A stretch of DNA of 64,000 nucleotides from Bacillota bacterium (lineage in GTDB: Bacteria; Bacillota; Clostridia; Lachnospirales; Lachnospiraceae): NCBI GenBank assembly GCA_023390555.1, contig JAEWCQ010000023.1, positions 1 through 64,000 of the forward strand, in the 5' to 3' direction. Within the stretch, counting starts at the first letter, position 1, and every line of letters begins with the position of its first letter. The translations under genes were made by a program, and so were the position numbers. A model generated the notes under the pieces. The model had not been told where the DNA came from and ran no database searches. It was given only the letters and a program-made list of their open reading frames with translations. Of the stretch, positions 26,606 to 35,894 are shown piece after piece.

Positions 26606-27630
26606 CTACACGCCTCCTTTCCATGTATCGTTGACTTTCGAGGAATGATTCTCGTTGATATACGTGTCGTTTCTTTTTGCTCATTTTCCTGCTTTATCTC
26701 ATCAAACAATGCAATTGCTGCCTGTTCTCCAAGTTTATAAGTATCGACATCCACAACCGTTAACGCAGGTTCCATATATTCTGCAAGTGGGAAATTATCA
26801 AACGTCATCACTCCTACATCCTCTGGTACCTTTTTCCCTCCTTTCTTTAATTGATGAAGAACATGATAGGCGACAATATTATTGGTACAAATAATGCTGT
26901 CAACATGTTGCTCTCCATTTAATATTTTTTTCACCTGCGATATGATAGAATGATTGTCGCTCCCACATTCGACAATATTGCATGCATCCCATATCATGTT
27001 GTTTTTTTCATAACCGTTTTTAAAACCCATGATTCTCTTTTTTTCAAACATTGTGCCTTTATTTTCGACAAATAGTACGGGATGCTGATATCCCTGCTGT
27101 AGCAAATGATCAACTGCAAGACTGCCACCCTGTTCGTTATCCATATCGACCCAGCAAATATTTTCCACATTGTCATTCGGCTCTCCCATCACTACAAAAG
27201 GAAAATGATTACTTGTCATCAGCTCAATCAACTCCTGTTTCATACTGGAGACCGGCAGTATAATTCCATCCACTTTATGTTCCAGTACCAGATTCTTAAC
27301 CGTGTTGTTATTCTCTCCATTTGTATCATTGGTGATCAAAAGGTTATAACCTCTTTCCTGCGTAACCATTTCAATTGCAGAGACACTCTGTATGAAAAAG
27401 GCGTTTGAGAATGCATCCCTGTCGCCAGCATCTATTACCAATCCAATTGTAAATGAATTTCCATTTACCAGGCTTCTGGCCAGACTATTTGGATGGTAAT
27501 CCATTTCTTTCATTGCAGCATGTATCTTTTTCTTTGTCTCTTCCGAAATACTAGCTGTTCCATTAATTACTCTTGATACGGTTGAAGGACTAACTCCTAC
27601 TCGCTTTGCAATATCCTTTATTGTTGTCAT
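26602..27630 (-). CDS. LacI/GalR-family repressor of the maltodextrin operon
   Basis: 342 residues with the LacI-type helix-turn-helix at the very N-terminus (TIKDIAKRVGVSPSTVSRVI) and the hinge helix HPNSLARSLV, then a periplasmic-binding-like effector domain. It is the first gene of the operon, preceded by two perfect palindromes matching the LacI-family central ACGT core, so it autoregulates and probably controls all five genes; the inducer is likely maltose or maltodextrin. It has AAGGAG before the ATG. Confidence 0.85.
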   Translation of the reverse strand: MTTIKDIAKRVGVSPSTVSRVINGTASISEETKKKIHAAMKEMDYHPNSLARSLVNGNSFTIGLVIDAGDRDAFSNAFFIQSVSAIEMVTQERGYNLLITNDTNGENNNTVKNLVLEHKVDGIILPVSSMKQELIELMTSNHFPFVVMGEPNDNVENICWVDMDNEQGGSLAVDHLLQQGYQHPVLFVENKGTMFEKKRIMGFKNGYEKNNMIWDACNIVECGSDNHSIISQVKKILNGEQHVDSIICTNNIVAYHVLHQLKKGGKKVPEDVGVMTFDNFPLAEYMEPALTVVDVDTYKLGEQAAIALFDEIKQENEQKETTRISTRIIPRKSTIHGKEACR

Positions 27631-27640
27631 TTTATCTCCT

Positions 27641-27695
27641 TAATGCAAACGTTTGCATTAATCCTTTAAATTTTAGAGTGCAAACGTTTGCACTC
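27641..27695. promoter_or_regulatory. Two perfect 20-bp LacI-family operators
   Basis: TAATGCAAACGTTTGCATTA at 27641-27660 and GAGTGCAAACGTTTGCACTC at 27676-27695 are both perfect palindromes sharing TGCAAACGTTTGCA. Their centres are 35 bp apart. One lies just ahead of the lacI ribosome site, the other just downstream of the -10 box, so binding should block transcription start and early elongation. They also partly resemble CcpA sites. Confidence 0.85.
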
Positions 27696-27704
27696 GTTAC
27701 ATTT

Positions 27705-27733
27705 AATATACCACCCTATCTATATTCTGTCAA
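27705..27733 (-). promoter_or_regulatory. Sigma-A promoter of the maltodextrin operon
   Basis: On the minus strand TTGACA (27728-27733), a 17-bp spacer and TATATT (27705-27710) form a near-consensus promoter ending 10 bp ahead of the distal LacI operator. Confidence 0.8.
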
Positions 27734-27803
27734 CAATAACTTTTGAAACTCCGTACTATTCTTTCACATATATTTTGCCTAGAGTACTACTTCTATCATT
27801 TCA

Positions 27804-27842
27804 CAAAAAAAACTCTGAAAGCTTTTAAAAGCATTCCAGAGT
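27804..27842 (-). terminator. Terminator downstream of vanY-like gene
   Basis: On the minus strand ACTCTG-GA-A-TGCTTTT pairs with AAAAGC-TTTCAGAGT, followed by eight T residues. It ends the VanY-like transcript ahead of the maltodextrin promoter. Confidence 0.75.
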
Positions 27843-27905
27843 CTTGCACTTAGCGAGGGCTAGAAGGCTATACCCGAACATTTTTTTCTCATAGCAACTC
27901 CTCTT

Positions 27906-28718
27906 TCAGTGTATCTTATTGAGATATTCTTCAAGACAAATGTCTTGATCGTGTATTTCAGTAGCCGCTTCAATTCCAACATAACGATAGTGCCAAGGCT
28001 CATTCATTACCCCTGTTATCTCTGTTTTATCGGCCGGATAACGACAAATAAATCCGAATTTATAGCTATTTTGGTCGAGCCATTTGTATACTTCTTCTCC
28101 AGCGGAGTGAATCCCGTCTGCGTTGATGTCAACTCCAAGACCTAATTGATGTTCACTTGTTCCTGGAATCGCTACCCATGCTTCCGCTTTGTCCGTTGCT
28201 TCTTTGTGCGCATAACCCTCGGCTTCGTAATCAGCAATTTTTTCGTCCATAAAACTTTGCTGTTTTTCTGTCGATCTATATCCAGACGCTACAATAGGAT
28301 AAACGCCATCACTTCTTGCGGTATCAAACATTTTTTGTAGTGCTGGATATATCCGTTTATCTATAGATTCTCCATTTTTTAATTCTGTTAGATCTACTTT
28401 GTAATCATCTGGAATATAGTTCCATTTATTTACCAAAATCAAACACCATACAGTTTCATCAGAATCGACTTCCAAATCATCTGTTGAATTGATAGGAAAA
28501 CCTGAATCGTTTTTACCAATAACAGAATCTTGGGTTTCAGGCTGTTTTTCTACGCCAAACGGTAAATTGTTTGAGGACAGGTTGAAAGCCAAGATTGTTA
28601 TGACAAGGCAGCAGCACACAATTACAAATAAACGTATCCGTATAAATCGAGTCTTATGTTTTGTCTTTTTGTACAGCTTATACCTGTCAACATCCTCCTT
28701 GTTTGAATACTCTTTCAC
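27906..28718 (-). CDS. vanY: VanY-type D,D-carboxypeptidase (membrane-anchored)
   Basis: 270 residues with a short cytoplasmic lead, one membrane anchor (about 26-46) and an extracellular peptidase M15B domain. Zinc and catalytic motifs are GTSEHQLGLGVDI (H and D ligands) and NEPWHYRYVG (Glu and His). The enzyme removes terminal D-Ala from peptidoglycan pentapeptides, which lowers vancomycin target levels. It lies downstream of vanS- and vanR-like genes on the same strand but behind a strong terminator, so it may have its own promoter. No van ligase gene is near. Confidence 0.8.
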   Translation of the reverse strand: MKEYSNKEDVDRYKLYKKTKHKTRFIRIRLFVIVCCCLVITILAFNLSSNNLPFGVEKQPETQDSVIGKNDSGFPINSTDDLEVDSDETVWCLILVNKWNYIPDDYKVDLTELKNGESIDKRIYPALQKMFDTARSDGVYPIVASGYRSTEKQQSFMDEKIADYEAEGYAHKEATDKAEAWVAIPGTSEHQLGLGVDINADGIHSAGEEVYKWLDQNSYKFGFICRYPADKTEITGVMNEPWHYRYVGIEAATEIHDQDICLEEYLNKIH

Positions 28719-28759
28719 AGTAATCCTCCTTTCGCTTTTGGATAAATGCAGATATAAAA

Positions 28760-28796
28760 AGCTCCCGTTCAGTAATTATTTTACCGAACAGGAGCT
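28760..28796 (-). terminator. Terminator between vanS-like and vanY-like genes
   Basis: On the minus strand AGCTCCTGTTCGGTAA pairs with TTACTGAACGGGAGCT, followed by TTTTTATAT. It should end most VanRS transcripts before vanY. Confidence 0.8.
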
Positions 28797-28827
28797 GTAT
28801 TAATTTTAATTTTTCGTTGTTTAATTC

Positions 28828-29985
28828 CTAAGAAAATCCTAAGTTTGGATTGATATTTTCGTAAGCCGATTGCGGCAAGGTAACAGTAAATACGACCGTA
28901 TTGTTTTGACTTTTCGCATGAATGTTTCCACCGTGTAAGGTCACAATTTCTTTTGCTATTGCTAAACCCAAGCCAGATCCTCCTGTGTTCGAAGCTCTGG
29001 CTTCATCTATTCGATAAAACTTCTCAAAAACTGAAGCTAACTTTTCTTGCGGTATAGTCTCTCCTTGATTATGAAAAGAAATTACTACATTACCATTTTG
29101 TTCCTCCGCAGAAATCAAAATTTCAGTATTTGGATAGCTATATGCAGCCGCATTTTTTAATATATTATTAAATACTCTTGCCAATGTTCCAGAATCACCA
29201 TAGACGGTAAGATTTTCATCAGCTTCAAGTATGGTAGTATTTCCATGTGCCGAGAGAATAGGTGTAAGCTCATCTGTTAACTGTACGAGCATATAATAGA
29301 GGTCTATCTCTTTTTTTTCTATTTTGATTTGTTGCAGATTATAACGTGTAATTTCAAAAAATTCATTTATCATCTTTTCTAAACGATATGCTTTATCGAG
29401 TGTTATATGAACATATTTAGCTTTCTGTTCTGTTGGCATATCAGGAGCTTCTTCTAATAAACTTAAATATCCAATTACAGATGTGAGTGGAGTTTTTATG
29501 TCATGAGCAAGGTACATAATCAAATCATTTTTTCGCTGCTCTGCTAATTGTACTTCTAATGCACGCTTTGTTAGAGTCTGTTTTACTGCATTCAATTTTT
29601 TCTCTATGGCTGACATTTCAGTCGGTAAATCGATTGTAGCAGTGTCATCTAATAATGCATCAATACCTTGATTGATTGCATTAAAATATCGGGTGAACCA
29701 GTTAAGGAAAAGTATCAAAAACACAAAAAATACTCCTGCAATTGCGATAAACCAAATCATGTTTGTATAATTACGAAATATGTGCTGATATAAATTCAGA
29801 GCACTATCATAGTCCATTCGGAAATATTTTTGAAATATCGAAACAATCCAATCTCCTCCTTTCCCATTCCAGGTTGACTTGTATAGGATAGAGATAATAA
29901 TGAAAGCAATTACTACCATGCTTAACAGCTGAAGAAACATTTTTGATTTCAGCTGAGAATAGTCAGCTTTATTTTTATCCTTCAA
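28828..29985 (-). CDS. vanS: VanS-like sensor histidine kinase
   Basis: 385 residues, two membrane segments (about 20-37 and 78-98) enclosing a short external loop, a HAMP-like linker, then a class I kinase: H-box YLAHDIKTPLTSV (phospho-His about 164), N-box NNILKNAAAYS, and G-boxes ending TGGSGLGLAIAKE. The H-box region closely resembles VanS of VanG/VanB-type glycopeptide systems. It partners the response regulator, whose stop overlaps its start by 11 bp. Confidence 0.8.
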   Translation of the reverse strand: MKDKNKADYSQLKSKMFLQLLSMVVIAFIIISILYKSTWNGKGGDWIVSIFQKYFRMDYDSALNLYQHIFRNYTNMIWFIAIAGVFFVFLILFLNWFTRYFNAINQGIDALLDDTATIDLPTEMSAIEKKLNAVKQTLTKRALEVQLAEQRKNDLIMYLAHDIKTPLTSVIGYLSLLEEAPDMPTEQKAKYVHITLDKAYRLEKMINEFFEITRYNLQQIKIEKKEIDLYYMLVQLTDELTPILSAHGNTTILEADENLTVYGDSGTLARVFNNILKNAAAYSYPNTEILISAEEQNGNVVISFHNQGETIPQEKLASVFEKFYRIDEARASNTGGSGLGLAIAKEIVTLHGGNIHAKSQNNTVVFTVTLPQSAYENINPNLGFS

Positions 29986-30676
29986 TTTTATATCCCACCC
30001 CCCATATCGTTTTAATATATTTCGGACTTTCTAACGTATCGTTCATTTTCTCTCTTAAATGGCGAATATGAACAGTAATTGTATTATTGCTCTTCGCGTA
30101 ATACTCGTCCTGCCATATTTTATGAAATAATTCCTCTGCACTAACAACGTTACCTTTATTTTCTAAAAGAATACGAAGTATCGAAAATTCGGTAGGAGTA
30201 AGGGCAAGCGGCCTTTCGTCCAAGAGACACTCGTGAGTTTTAATATCCATCAGTAAACCGGAATGGACGATTACGGTATCTTCATTATCTGCAGAATGTG
30301 ACGGATTATATTTTTTATATCTTCGTAGTTGTGCCTTTACCCTCGCTACCATTTCAAGAGGACGAAAAGGCTTTGTAATGTAATCATCTGCTCCTAACGT
30401 CAAGCCTGTAATTTTATCAATTTCTTCGTCTTTTGCTGTTAGCATAATGATAGGGTACGTATATTGTTCTCGAATTTTCTGACATAGTTTAAATCCGTTC
30501 ATATCTGGTAGCATAACGTCCAATATTGCAAGGTCAAGTTCAGTCTTATTAATACAGGAAAGAGTATCCTTTGCTAAATAAAATTTATAAACAGTATATC
30601 CTTCATTTTTTAAATATAACTCAACTAAATCCGCAATTTCGTGTTCGTCGTCCACAATAAGTATTTTTTCAGACAT
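29975..30676 (-). CDS. vanR: VanR-like OmpR-family response regulator
   Basis: 233 residues. Receiver domain: acidic pair in VDDEHE, phospho-acceptor Asp in LDVMLPD, and conserved Lys in TKPFRP. The C-terminal winged helix ends with the typical IKTIWGVGYKIEG. It is the OmpR/PhoB-type partner of the VanS-like kinase and first in the operon. It probably controls cell-wall genes including the downstream vanY; vancomycin response is inferred from similarity only. Confidence 0.85.
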   Translation of the reverse strand: MSEKILIVDDEHEIADLVELYLKNEGYTVYKFYLAKDTLSCINKTELDLAILDVMLPDMNGFKLCQKIREQYTYPIIMLTAKDEEIDKITGLTLGADDYITKPFRPLEMVARVKAQLRRYKKYNPSHSADNEDTVIVHSGLLMDIKTHECLLDERPLALTPTEFSILRILLENKGNVVSAEELFHKIWQDEYYAKSNNTITVHIRHLREKMNDTLESPKYIKTIWGVGYKIEG

Positions 30677-30778
30677 AACTATAATGCTCCTTTCCTGTAC
30701 ATTGTAACTAACATCTTATTTTAGCAAAAATCCGTAAGCCATTTCTAATTTTTTAAATGAGATATTATTAAGATTTTC

Positions 30779-31027
30779 CTAAGACAATATCTTTTTGCAA
30801 TTATCTTTGGGTTTTTGCCCATCCTTTCCGTATTGGTTGAATCTCTTTAAAAGGGGTAATGCCGCTGATCCTGATTTAAGCAGCGCCTTATGGACGTGTT
30901 TGTTCACTCCGTATACGTGTACAACAAAAAAGTGATTATTGTCTGCAATTACACTGACAACAATCACTCTGTTGAATTTAATCCTAATATCTTTCGGTGT
31001 TCGGATGAGCACCAATTCGTGAGACAT
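30779..31027 (-). CDS. Doubtful 82-aa ORF abutting the tRNA-Lys fragment
   Basis: A frame whose start lies inside the 3' tip of the partial tRNA-Lys and which has no ribosome site. The product has no recognised domain (a hydrophobic middle VVSVIADNNHFFVVHVYGV and a Lys-rich end). It may be a relic of whatever originally lay downstream of the tRNA-Lys gene. Kept only because nothing else explains this stretch. Confidence 0.2.
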   Translation of the reverse strand: MSHELVLIRTPKDIRIKFNRVIVVSVIADNNHFFVVHVYGVNKHVHKALLKSGSAALPLLKRFNQYGKDGQKPKDNCKKILS

Positions 31028-31065
31028 CGGGGATTCGAACCCCGGATAACTTGATTAAAAGTCAA
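31020..31065 (-). repeat. Left attachment site: 3' half of tRNA-Lys (UUU)
   Basis: The complement contains CTTGACTTTTAATCAAG (anticodon arm with UUU), then a T-arm CCGGGGTTCGAATCCCCG and ATGTCTC plus A, that is the 3' half of tRNA-Lys. The 5' half is absent; unrelated sequence precedes it. The 18-bp segment AACTTGATTAAAAGTCAA (31048-31065) recurs exactly at 60185-60202 in the same orientation, so this is one end of the 29.1-kb element. Confidence 0.8.
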
Positions 31066-31116
31066 GTTACAAAATGCCACTTTTGCCCCATTTTATCAGT
31101 ATCTTAAGGCTTTCAA

Positions 31117-31135
31117 TGAGACACTTTTGAGACAT
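31117..31135. repeat. Integrase arm-type repeat, left end
   Basis: TGAGACACTTTTGAGACAT, two TGAGACA units 12 bp apart. The identical 19 bp is found at 60020-60038 inside the other end of the element, in direct orientation. Both lie inside the att cores, as expected for arm sites bound by the element's integrase. Confidence 0.6.
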
Positions 31136-31145
31136 GTTATTTTCA

Positions 31146-31574
31146 TTACCTCATATCGCTTTCAATAGATTTACTATCAACACTAACATTCTTCTCATTA
31201 TAAACAGGCGACTCATTCTCTTCATAATAACTTACAATTGACGATCTATCATCCGGCGAAGAAGATACACTTTCATCATTTTTTCCAATCTTATACCCAT
31301 CCGCACAGGTATACGTCTTATCGTTATATTCATAACTCTTTTGTATTAAAACATAATAGTTATTATTATCTTCCCATACGGTAAAATCACTATTATCACG
31401 CGTTGCCCAATACTTCCCATCCTCAACATTACCACTGTCATTATAATACTTCTCACAAACTTCATGATTATATGAAATCACCTTGTCAATGACAGCACCA
31501 TAGTCTGTCTTTTTACAAGCACTTAACAAAATCGCAAATAACATAATTCCAACAAATACTTTCACTCTTTTCAT
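31146..31574 (-). CDS. Lipoprotein of the ICE left end (unrecognised)
   Basis: 142 residues. MKRVKVFVGIMLFAILLSAC is a clear lipoprotein signal with Cys20. The mature part is rich in Tyr, Asn, Asp and Ser and has no recognised domain. It is the last minus-strand gene of the ICE, behind the terminator that closes the transfer operon, so it is likely cargo with its own promoter. ATG at 31574 has GAGGGGGAAAG upstream. Confidence 0.7.
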   Translation of the reverse strand: MKRVKVFVGIMLFAILLSACKKTDYGAVIDKVISYNHEVCEKYYNDSGNVEDGKYWATRDNSDFTVWEDNNNYYVLIQKSYEYNDKTYTCADGYKIGKNDESVSSSPDDRSSIVSYYEENESPVYNEKNVSVDSKSIESDMR

Positions 31575-31680
31575 AAAACTTTCCCCCTCATTCAATAACT
31601 TTTTATAATTATAACACATTTAATTTCTTCCATCAAATTTTCAACAATTATTTAGATACGTATTTATGGATAACTCATAA

Positions 31681-31710
31681 AAAAAAGACTCCAGGCAAAT
31701 TGCCTAGAGC
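31681..31710 (-). terminator. Terminator of the ICE transfer operon
   Basis: On the minus strand GCTCTAGGCA pairs with TGCCTGGAGTC around ATT and is followed by TTTTTTTAT. It lies 7 bp after the tcpC stop. Confidence 0.8.
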
Positions 31711-31717
31711 CCTTTCT

Positions 31718-32668
31718 TTACTTTGCATTAACAATCATCCAGTTATCATCCTTTTCTAACACCAGATCAAATTGTGATATCTGCGTTGCCTTTGTCGTCT
31801 GATCTAAATACTCCACAGTCACCGTTGCCTTTACCTGGCTTCCATCCTTTACATAAATGGGATTGACCAGTTCTGAAAATACATAGCTGTCACAGTCTAC
31901 AGGTTTTAAGGTTTCATCTTTGATATAGTAAGCCAGTTCCTTTTCTCCGGCCGTTGGGTATAAGGTAAAAAATGTCTCTAAGAAATCCGTGATTTCTTCT
32001 TTTTCATTTGCATCCACACTTCCATCAACTGCAATACTCTCCGGTGCATAGGAAGATTTTCCAACGGTTGCGGTAATCGTTGGATTCTGAATAATCACCA
32101 GATTATTTTCTTCATCCTGATAAACAATAACGGTATAAAAACTTCTGCTGGTAGTTGCATCCTCTCCCTCTGTAATCCGCTGTGTGACAGAATAAGTTAC
32201 CTTCACTTCCTGATCGGTTGTCTGTTCCACGTTCCAGATCTGCACATTCTCCACTTTGGAATTCGTTGGTATATCACTGCGGATCGTATCTGCATCCAGA
32301 GCTGTAAGATCATCTGTCAAATAATTCCCAATGGCAACCGCCCTTTTCTCAATGGAATCTTTATCATTGTTCCAGGTGTAATATGTTTCTGCAAAATTCT
32401 TCACAAAGTTTTCTACTGCATTGGTATCAACCAGCTTTTCTTTTATAACTTCTTTTTCGTGTACGGTATGTACATTTACTGCGGTAAAATTCTTATAAAT
32501 TCCAAAGCAGATGCTTAAGACTAAAAGCACCCACATCACACGGACAGATCTCCGGTGTACCCCTACCTTCATGACCGGAAGTGTTTCTGGCTTTTTCCTC
32601 TCCTTAAGATGCTTTTTGATGTTTTCAAACAAGTCCTTGATTTTTTCTTTTAATATTTTCCACTGCAT
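31718..32668 (-). CDS. TcpC-family conjugative transfer protein (Tn916 Orf13-type, VirB8-like)
   Basis: 316 residues: a basic cytoplasmic lead, one membrane helix (about 47-65) and an extracellular region with two NTF2-like (VirB8-fold) domains, at about 85-205 and 215-316. This is the TcpC layout known from pCW3 and Tn916 Orf13. It is an essential assembly component of the mating channel outside the membrane. It is the last gene of the transfer module. Confidence 0.85.
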   Translation of the reverse strand: MQWKILKEKIKDLFENIKKHLKERKKPETLPVMKVGVHRRSVRVMWVLLVLSICFGIYKNFTAVNVHTVHEKEVIKEKLVDTNAVENFVKNFAETYYTWNNDKDSIEKRAVAIGNYLTDDLTALDADTIRSDIPTNSKVENVQIWNVEQTTDQEVKVTYSVTQRITEGEDATTSRSFYTVIVYQDEENNLVIIQNPTITATVGKSSYAPESIAVDGSVDANEKEEITDFLETFFTLYPTAGEKELAYYIKDETLKPVDCDSYVFSELVNPIYVKDGSQVKATVTVEYLDQTTKATQISQFDLVLEKDDNWMIVNAK

Positions 32669-32682
32669 ATTTTCCTTCCTTT

Positions 32683-33684
32683 CTACTGAATAATTCTTCC
32701 TGCACTGACAAGATGATCCTGCCAGTATGTACTTGTTAAATCGGTATAGCCGATTGGATTGCCCGCATGATACATCTGGTTATTCCCTACATAGATTCCC
32801 ACATGTGTAATATACGTCCCGGCATCATAGGTCCCGGTAAAAAAGATCAGATCCCCTGGCTTTGCATCGGTAAGCGGGATATGCTGCGTTGCATCATATT
32901 GTTCTTGCGCTGTACGTGGCAGGATAACCCCAGCCTTACCATAGCACCACTGCGTCAGGCCGGAGCAATCAAACGATGTTTCCGGCTTATAACCGCCATA
33001 CACATATTTCCAACCCTGATACTTCAACGCTTCATCAAATACCGCCTGCACCGTTTCATCATCAAAGGCGGTAACATATAGATACTGTGATACTAGCTGC
33101 ACATAGAACATATTTCCATAGTCGTATCGCCAGCCGCCATTCGTTTGTATTGCAAGCGGCAGGCTATAAGTCACTTTCTTTCCATTTGCTTTCTTCTCTG
33201 CAAACGACTGCGCAAGATCAAACGTATAAGCCCCACTGTCTCCATTTTCTGCCACATAATCAATGAACTTCCCTCCAAAGTTATACGCCTGGATCACGGT
33301 GTTTTTATCACACCCTAGTTGTTCTGCGCTTGCAAGTAAACCGGCATAATAAGAGCATCCTTGCCGGATGGATTCCTCCGGACTCAGACTATTCTTCGGA
33401 AGTCCCAATGATTCCGAACACTGCATAACATCACTTCCAATGCCGCCAGATTCCACTTGCATTATCGCAAGTAGCTCATTTACATGATCTTCAATACCAC
33501 ATTCCATCGCGGCTTGTTCCACAAATGACTGATAGGAAAGTACCTCCGAAGAAAGATTCAGTCCAACAGAACCGGAAGGCGATTCACTTCCGGTTTCTTC
33601 CTCTTCCGAAGTAAGCACAACAAGAAAAATCATGATAAACAAAGAGAATACGAACAATCCACCAACCAATATCATCCGCTTCAT
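32683..33684 (-). CDS. Bifunctional cell-wall hydrolase: lysozyme-like plus NlpC/P60 (Tn916 Orf14 / CwlT-type)
   Basis: 333 residues. An N-terminal membrane anchor (about 5-25), a soluble lysozyme-like domain with catalytic Glu in LLAIMQVESGG, and a C-terminal NlpC/P60 endopeptidase with catalytic Cys in TSFDCSGLTQW, His in THVGIYVG and a second His in MYHAGNP. CwlT/Orf14 enzymes open the peptidoglycan for the conjugation channel. The start overlaps the upstream VirB6-like gene's stop by 4 bp. Confidence 0.9.
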   Translation of the reverse strand: MKRMILVGGLFVFSLFIMIFLVVLTSEEEETGSESPSGSVGLNLSSEVLSYQSFVEQAAMECGIEDHVNELLAIMQVESGGIGSDVMQCSESLGLPKNSLSPEESIRQGCSYYAGLLASAEQLGCDKNTVIQAYNFGGKFIDYVAENGDSGAYTFDLAQSFAEKKANGKKVTYSLPLAIQTNGGWRYDYGNMFYVQLVSQYLYVTAFDDETVQAVFDEALKYQGWKYVYGGYKPETSFDCSGLTQWCYGKAGVILPRTAQEQYDATQHIPLTDAKPGDLIFFTGTYDAGTYITHVGIYVGNNQMYHAGNPIGYTDLTSTYWQDHLVSAGRIIQ

Positions 33685-35894
33685 GTCGTATTCCTTCTTT
33701 CCCTATTTGTATGTACATCCTGTTTTCTTTCCTCTTTGAAACTTTTCTTCATTTGCGGTACGTTTCTTCTTTCAAAAGATTGAAGTGTCGGTGTTCTTCG
33801 CGTCACATACAGTTTTCCTTCCGTCGATCGGTTCAGGTCGGCTTTTTTCTGTTTTTCCCTGTTCTTTAATCCCTCACGGTAAGCGTTTACATCTTCGTTA
33901 TAATCTGCCTTAGAAAACATGGTTTTCTTTTTCTTTCTGATTCCAGCTTCTAGATGTTCTTTTTCCGACTGCATTTTTACATGTTTACGCCCCGGTTCAG
34001 TTTTAGGTCCTGTATCTTTCATCTGTTCCCTGGCTTTCCGGTTCTTCTGATACATTTTTAGATCTTCGTTATAATCAGGTTTGCGGAAAGGTTTATACGA
34101 AGTATCTTTTCGATCCGGTCTTTCTTTCCGATCAGCTTCATTTTCTGTACGTCCCGCCCCCATAACCTTAGAAAGTGTCGCGCGCTTTTGCGCCATCCTT
34201 GATTGATACTTTTCCATTTTTGCTGTCCGGTTCTCTTTCTGACTTTCCCATTCGTCCTTCGTACTATTTTTCAGATCCGATGCATTTTTATATACAGCAT
34301 ATGCCGCATTCACCGGTGCATCTTTGATCTGTTTTCCCATATGCCCCACCTTACGAGCTGCACTACCTGGTACATTTGCCACTTTCGCCGCAGTACGTCC
34401 AACCCGTTCTCCAAGACTTGCCGGTTCTTGCTTCGACGTTTGCTGCGACATTGCAGATATCCTTCTTTGCCCCCCGCTACGTGAATTAGATCCGACCGAC
34501 TGTTTTACAAGACGTTTGATATCCCTTGCCTTACGGTGCATATACATATTCGGACGCATGAGCATCCGATGTCCTAAGCCCTGCGCATCATTCGCAGAAA
34601 AACTGAACAGTCCCATCAAATCCCCAAGTTTATAATAAATTCCCGCATAAACGACGATTTGCAGAAAAGCAATCATAGCAAATGAATACGTATTCGAGAG
34701 ACTATAAAGCATACTGGAAATCGAAAAGGCAACTGTAATAATTAGTGTGATCCCTACCCTTGTCATAATTGTATTAAACAACTTGATCACACCCTGTTTC
34801 CACTTACCTTCCTGCCCTGGTAGCATCGAAATCAAAAAACTGACCGGAAGGAACATGGCAAAGACAATGAACAAGATCTGTGATAATAACATTAAGCCAG
34901 TCAGCATAAACACGAAAAACGAGATCCCAATATTAAAAAAGAATATGAAAAGCACCATAAAAAAACGATTTCCTACCCCGCCAGTAGAAAGATTAGTGTT
35001 ATTGTTATCTTCAATATCCGTTTTTACCGCATCTTCCCTATCCTCTCCGTTATTCGTCCCAGGATTGACAGATAATAGACTGTTTACTCGATCCGTTCCA
35101 ATCGCATTAACATCCGTTGTTCCATATTGTAGTAGGAGCCAGGGTTGTTTGATCTGAATTGCGAACAGATTATTACGAAGCTGATCCACACTATTTGTTT
35201 CTGCTTCATTGTCTGTCTCTTCCGTTCCACTTGCGGGCACTACCAATTTACTTCCAACATCCAGCGCACCGGTACTTAAATCCGTGGAAAACCCGTTAAT
35301 CATATCAATATAGCCTGGCGCATAGGCAATCAGCCCAGCGGAAGCTACAAAGATTACAACAAGATTTAAAATCGCATGAATGGCTTTGCTTGTTTCACGC
35401 TTCACCATTCCCGTATAGGCCGCATAACCGCCAACAATCAAAATAATCAGTTTCACGGTCTTTAAATAAAACCCATCCGCAGAGAATCCAGCAGGAGAAA
35501 CGCCCGCAAGAATCTGGATATTCGTCCCGATGGCATTCGACATATCACCAATAAAATCGAGATTATAAGCTTCCTGAATAACTGATCCAGTGAAACTAGA
35601 AATATTACAACCTAACATCCAAATAGCGTTTGTAATGATATATAAACCATACATCACCGATTTTCCGATTCCACTCTTCCAATTCCACGGAAGCCATGCC
35701 CAGGAATTATCCACGTAAAAATCTAATTGATAATTTTGTATGGAATATTGTGAGTAAAGGTTCTGTACATTAATGGTATCATCAATCAGCCCCGCAGCTT
35801 GCGCAACGGTTCCAAATAAAAAAAGCGCAAGTAGGATTCCCACAAGCACCAAAAGGATTACAAGAATAATCCGAATTATTTTTTTCTTTTTCAT
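33681..35894 (-). CDS. VirB6-like polytopic channel protein (Tn916 Orf15 type)
   Basis: 737 residues. A signal-anchor (about 8-30) is followed by further membrane segments at about 80-105, 145-165, 175-195, 310-335, 340-365 and 380-425. From about residue 450 the protein is a long basic, Lys/Arg-rich cytoplasmic tail with repeated Y-N-E-D-(L/V) motifs (KPDYNEDLKMYQKNRK, KADYNEDVNAYREG). It forms the membrane pore of the transfer system. It lies directly between the VirB4-type ATPase and the hydrolase, with 4-bp overlaps. Confidence 0.85.
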   Translation of the reverse strand: MKKKKIIRIILVILLVLVGILLALFLFGTVAQAAGLIDDTINVQNLYSQYSIQNYQLDFYVDNSWAWLPWNWKSGIGKSVMYGLYIITNAIWMLGCNISSFTGSVIQEAYNLDFIGDMSNAIGTNIQILAGVSPAGFSADGFYLKTVKLIILIVGGYAAYTGMVKRETSKAIHAILNLVVIFVASAGLIAYAPGYIDMINGFSTDLSTGALDVGSKLVVPASGTEETDNEAETNSVDQLRNNLFAIQIKQPWLLLQYGTTDVNAIGTDRVNSLLSVNPGTNNGEDREDAVKTDIEDNNNTNLSTGGVGNRFFMVLFIFFFNIGISFFVFMLTGLMLLSQILFIVFAMFLPVSFLISMLPGQEGKWKQGVIKLFNTIMTRVGITLIITVAFSISSMLYSLSNTYSFAMIAFLQIVVYAGIYYKLGDLMGLFSFSANDAQGLGHRMLMRPNMYMHRKARDIKRLVKQSVGSNSRSGGQRRISAMSQQTSKQEPASLGERVGRTAAKVANVPGSAARKVGHMGKQIKDAPVNAAYAVYKNASDLKNSTKDEWESQKENRTAKMEKYQSRMAQKRATLSKVMGAGRTENEADRKERPDRKDTSYKPFRKPDYNEDLKMYQKNRKAREQMKDTGPKTEPGRKHVKMQSEKEHLEAGIRKKKKTMFSKADYNEDVNAYREGLKNREKQKKADLNRSTEGKLYVTRRTPTLQSFERRNVPQMKKSFKEERKQDVHTNRERRNTT

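Noticed and set aside
27906..30676. A full glycopeptide-resistance cluster
   Set aside because: Only regulator, sensor and carboxypeptidase are present; no D-Ala:D-Ser or D-Lac ligase, racemase or dipeptidase gene.
31020..31065. Functional tRNA-Lys
   Set aside because: Only the 3' half is present; the preceding sequence cannot form an acceptor stem or D-arm. Same for 60157-60202.
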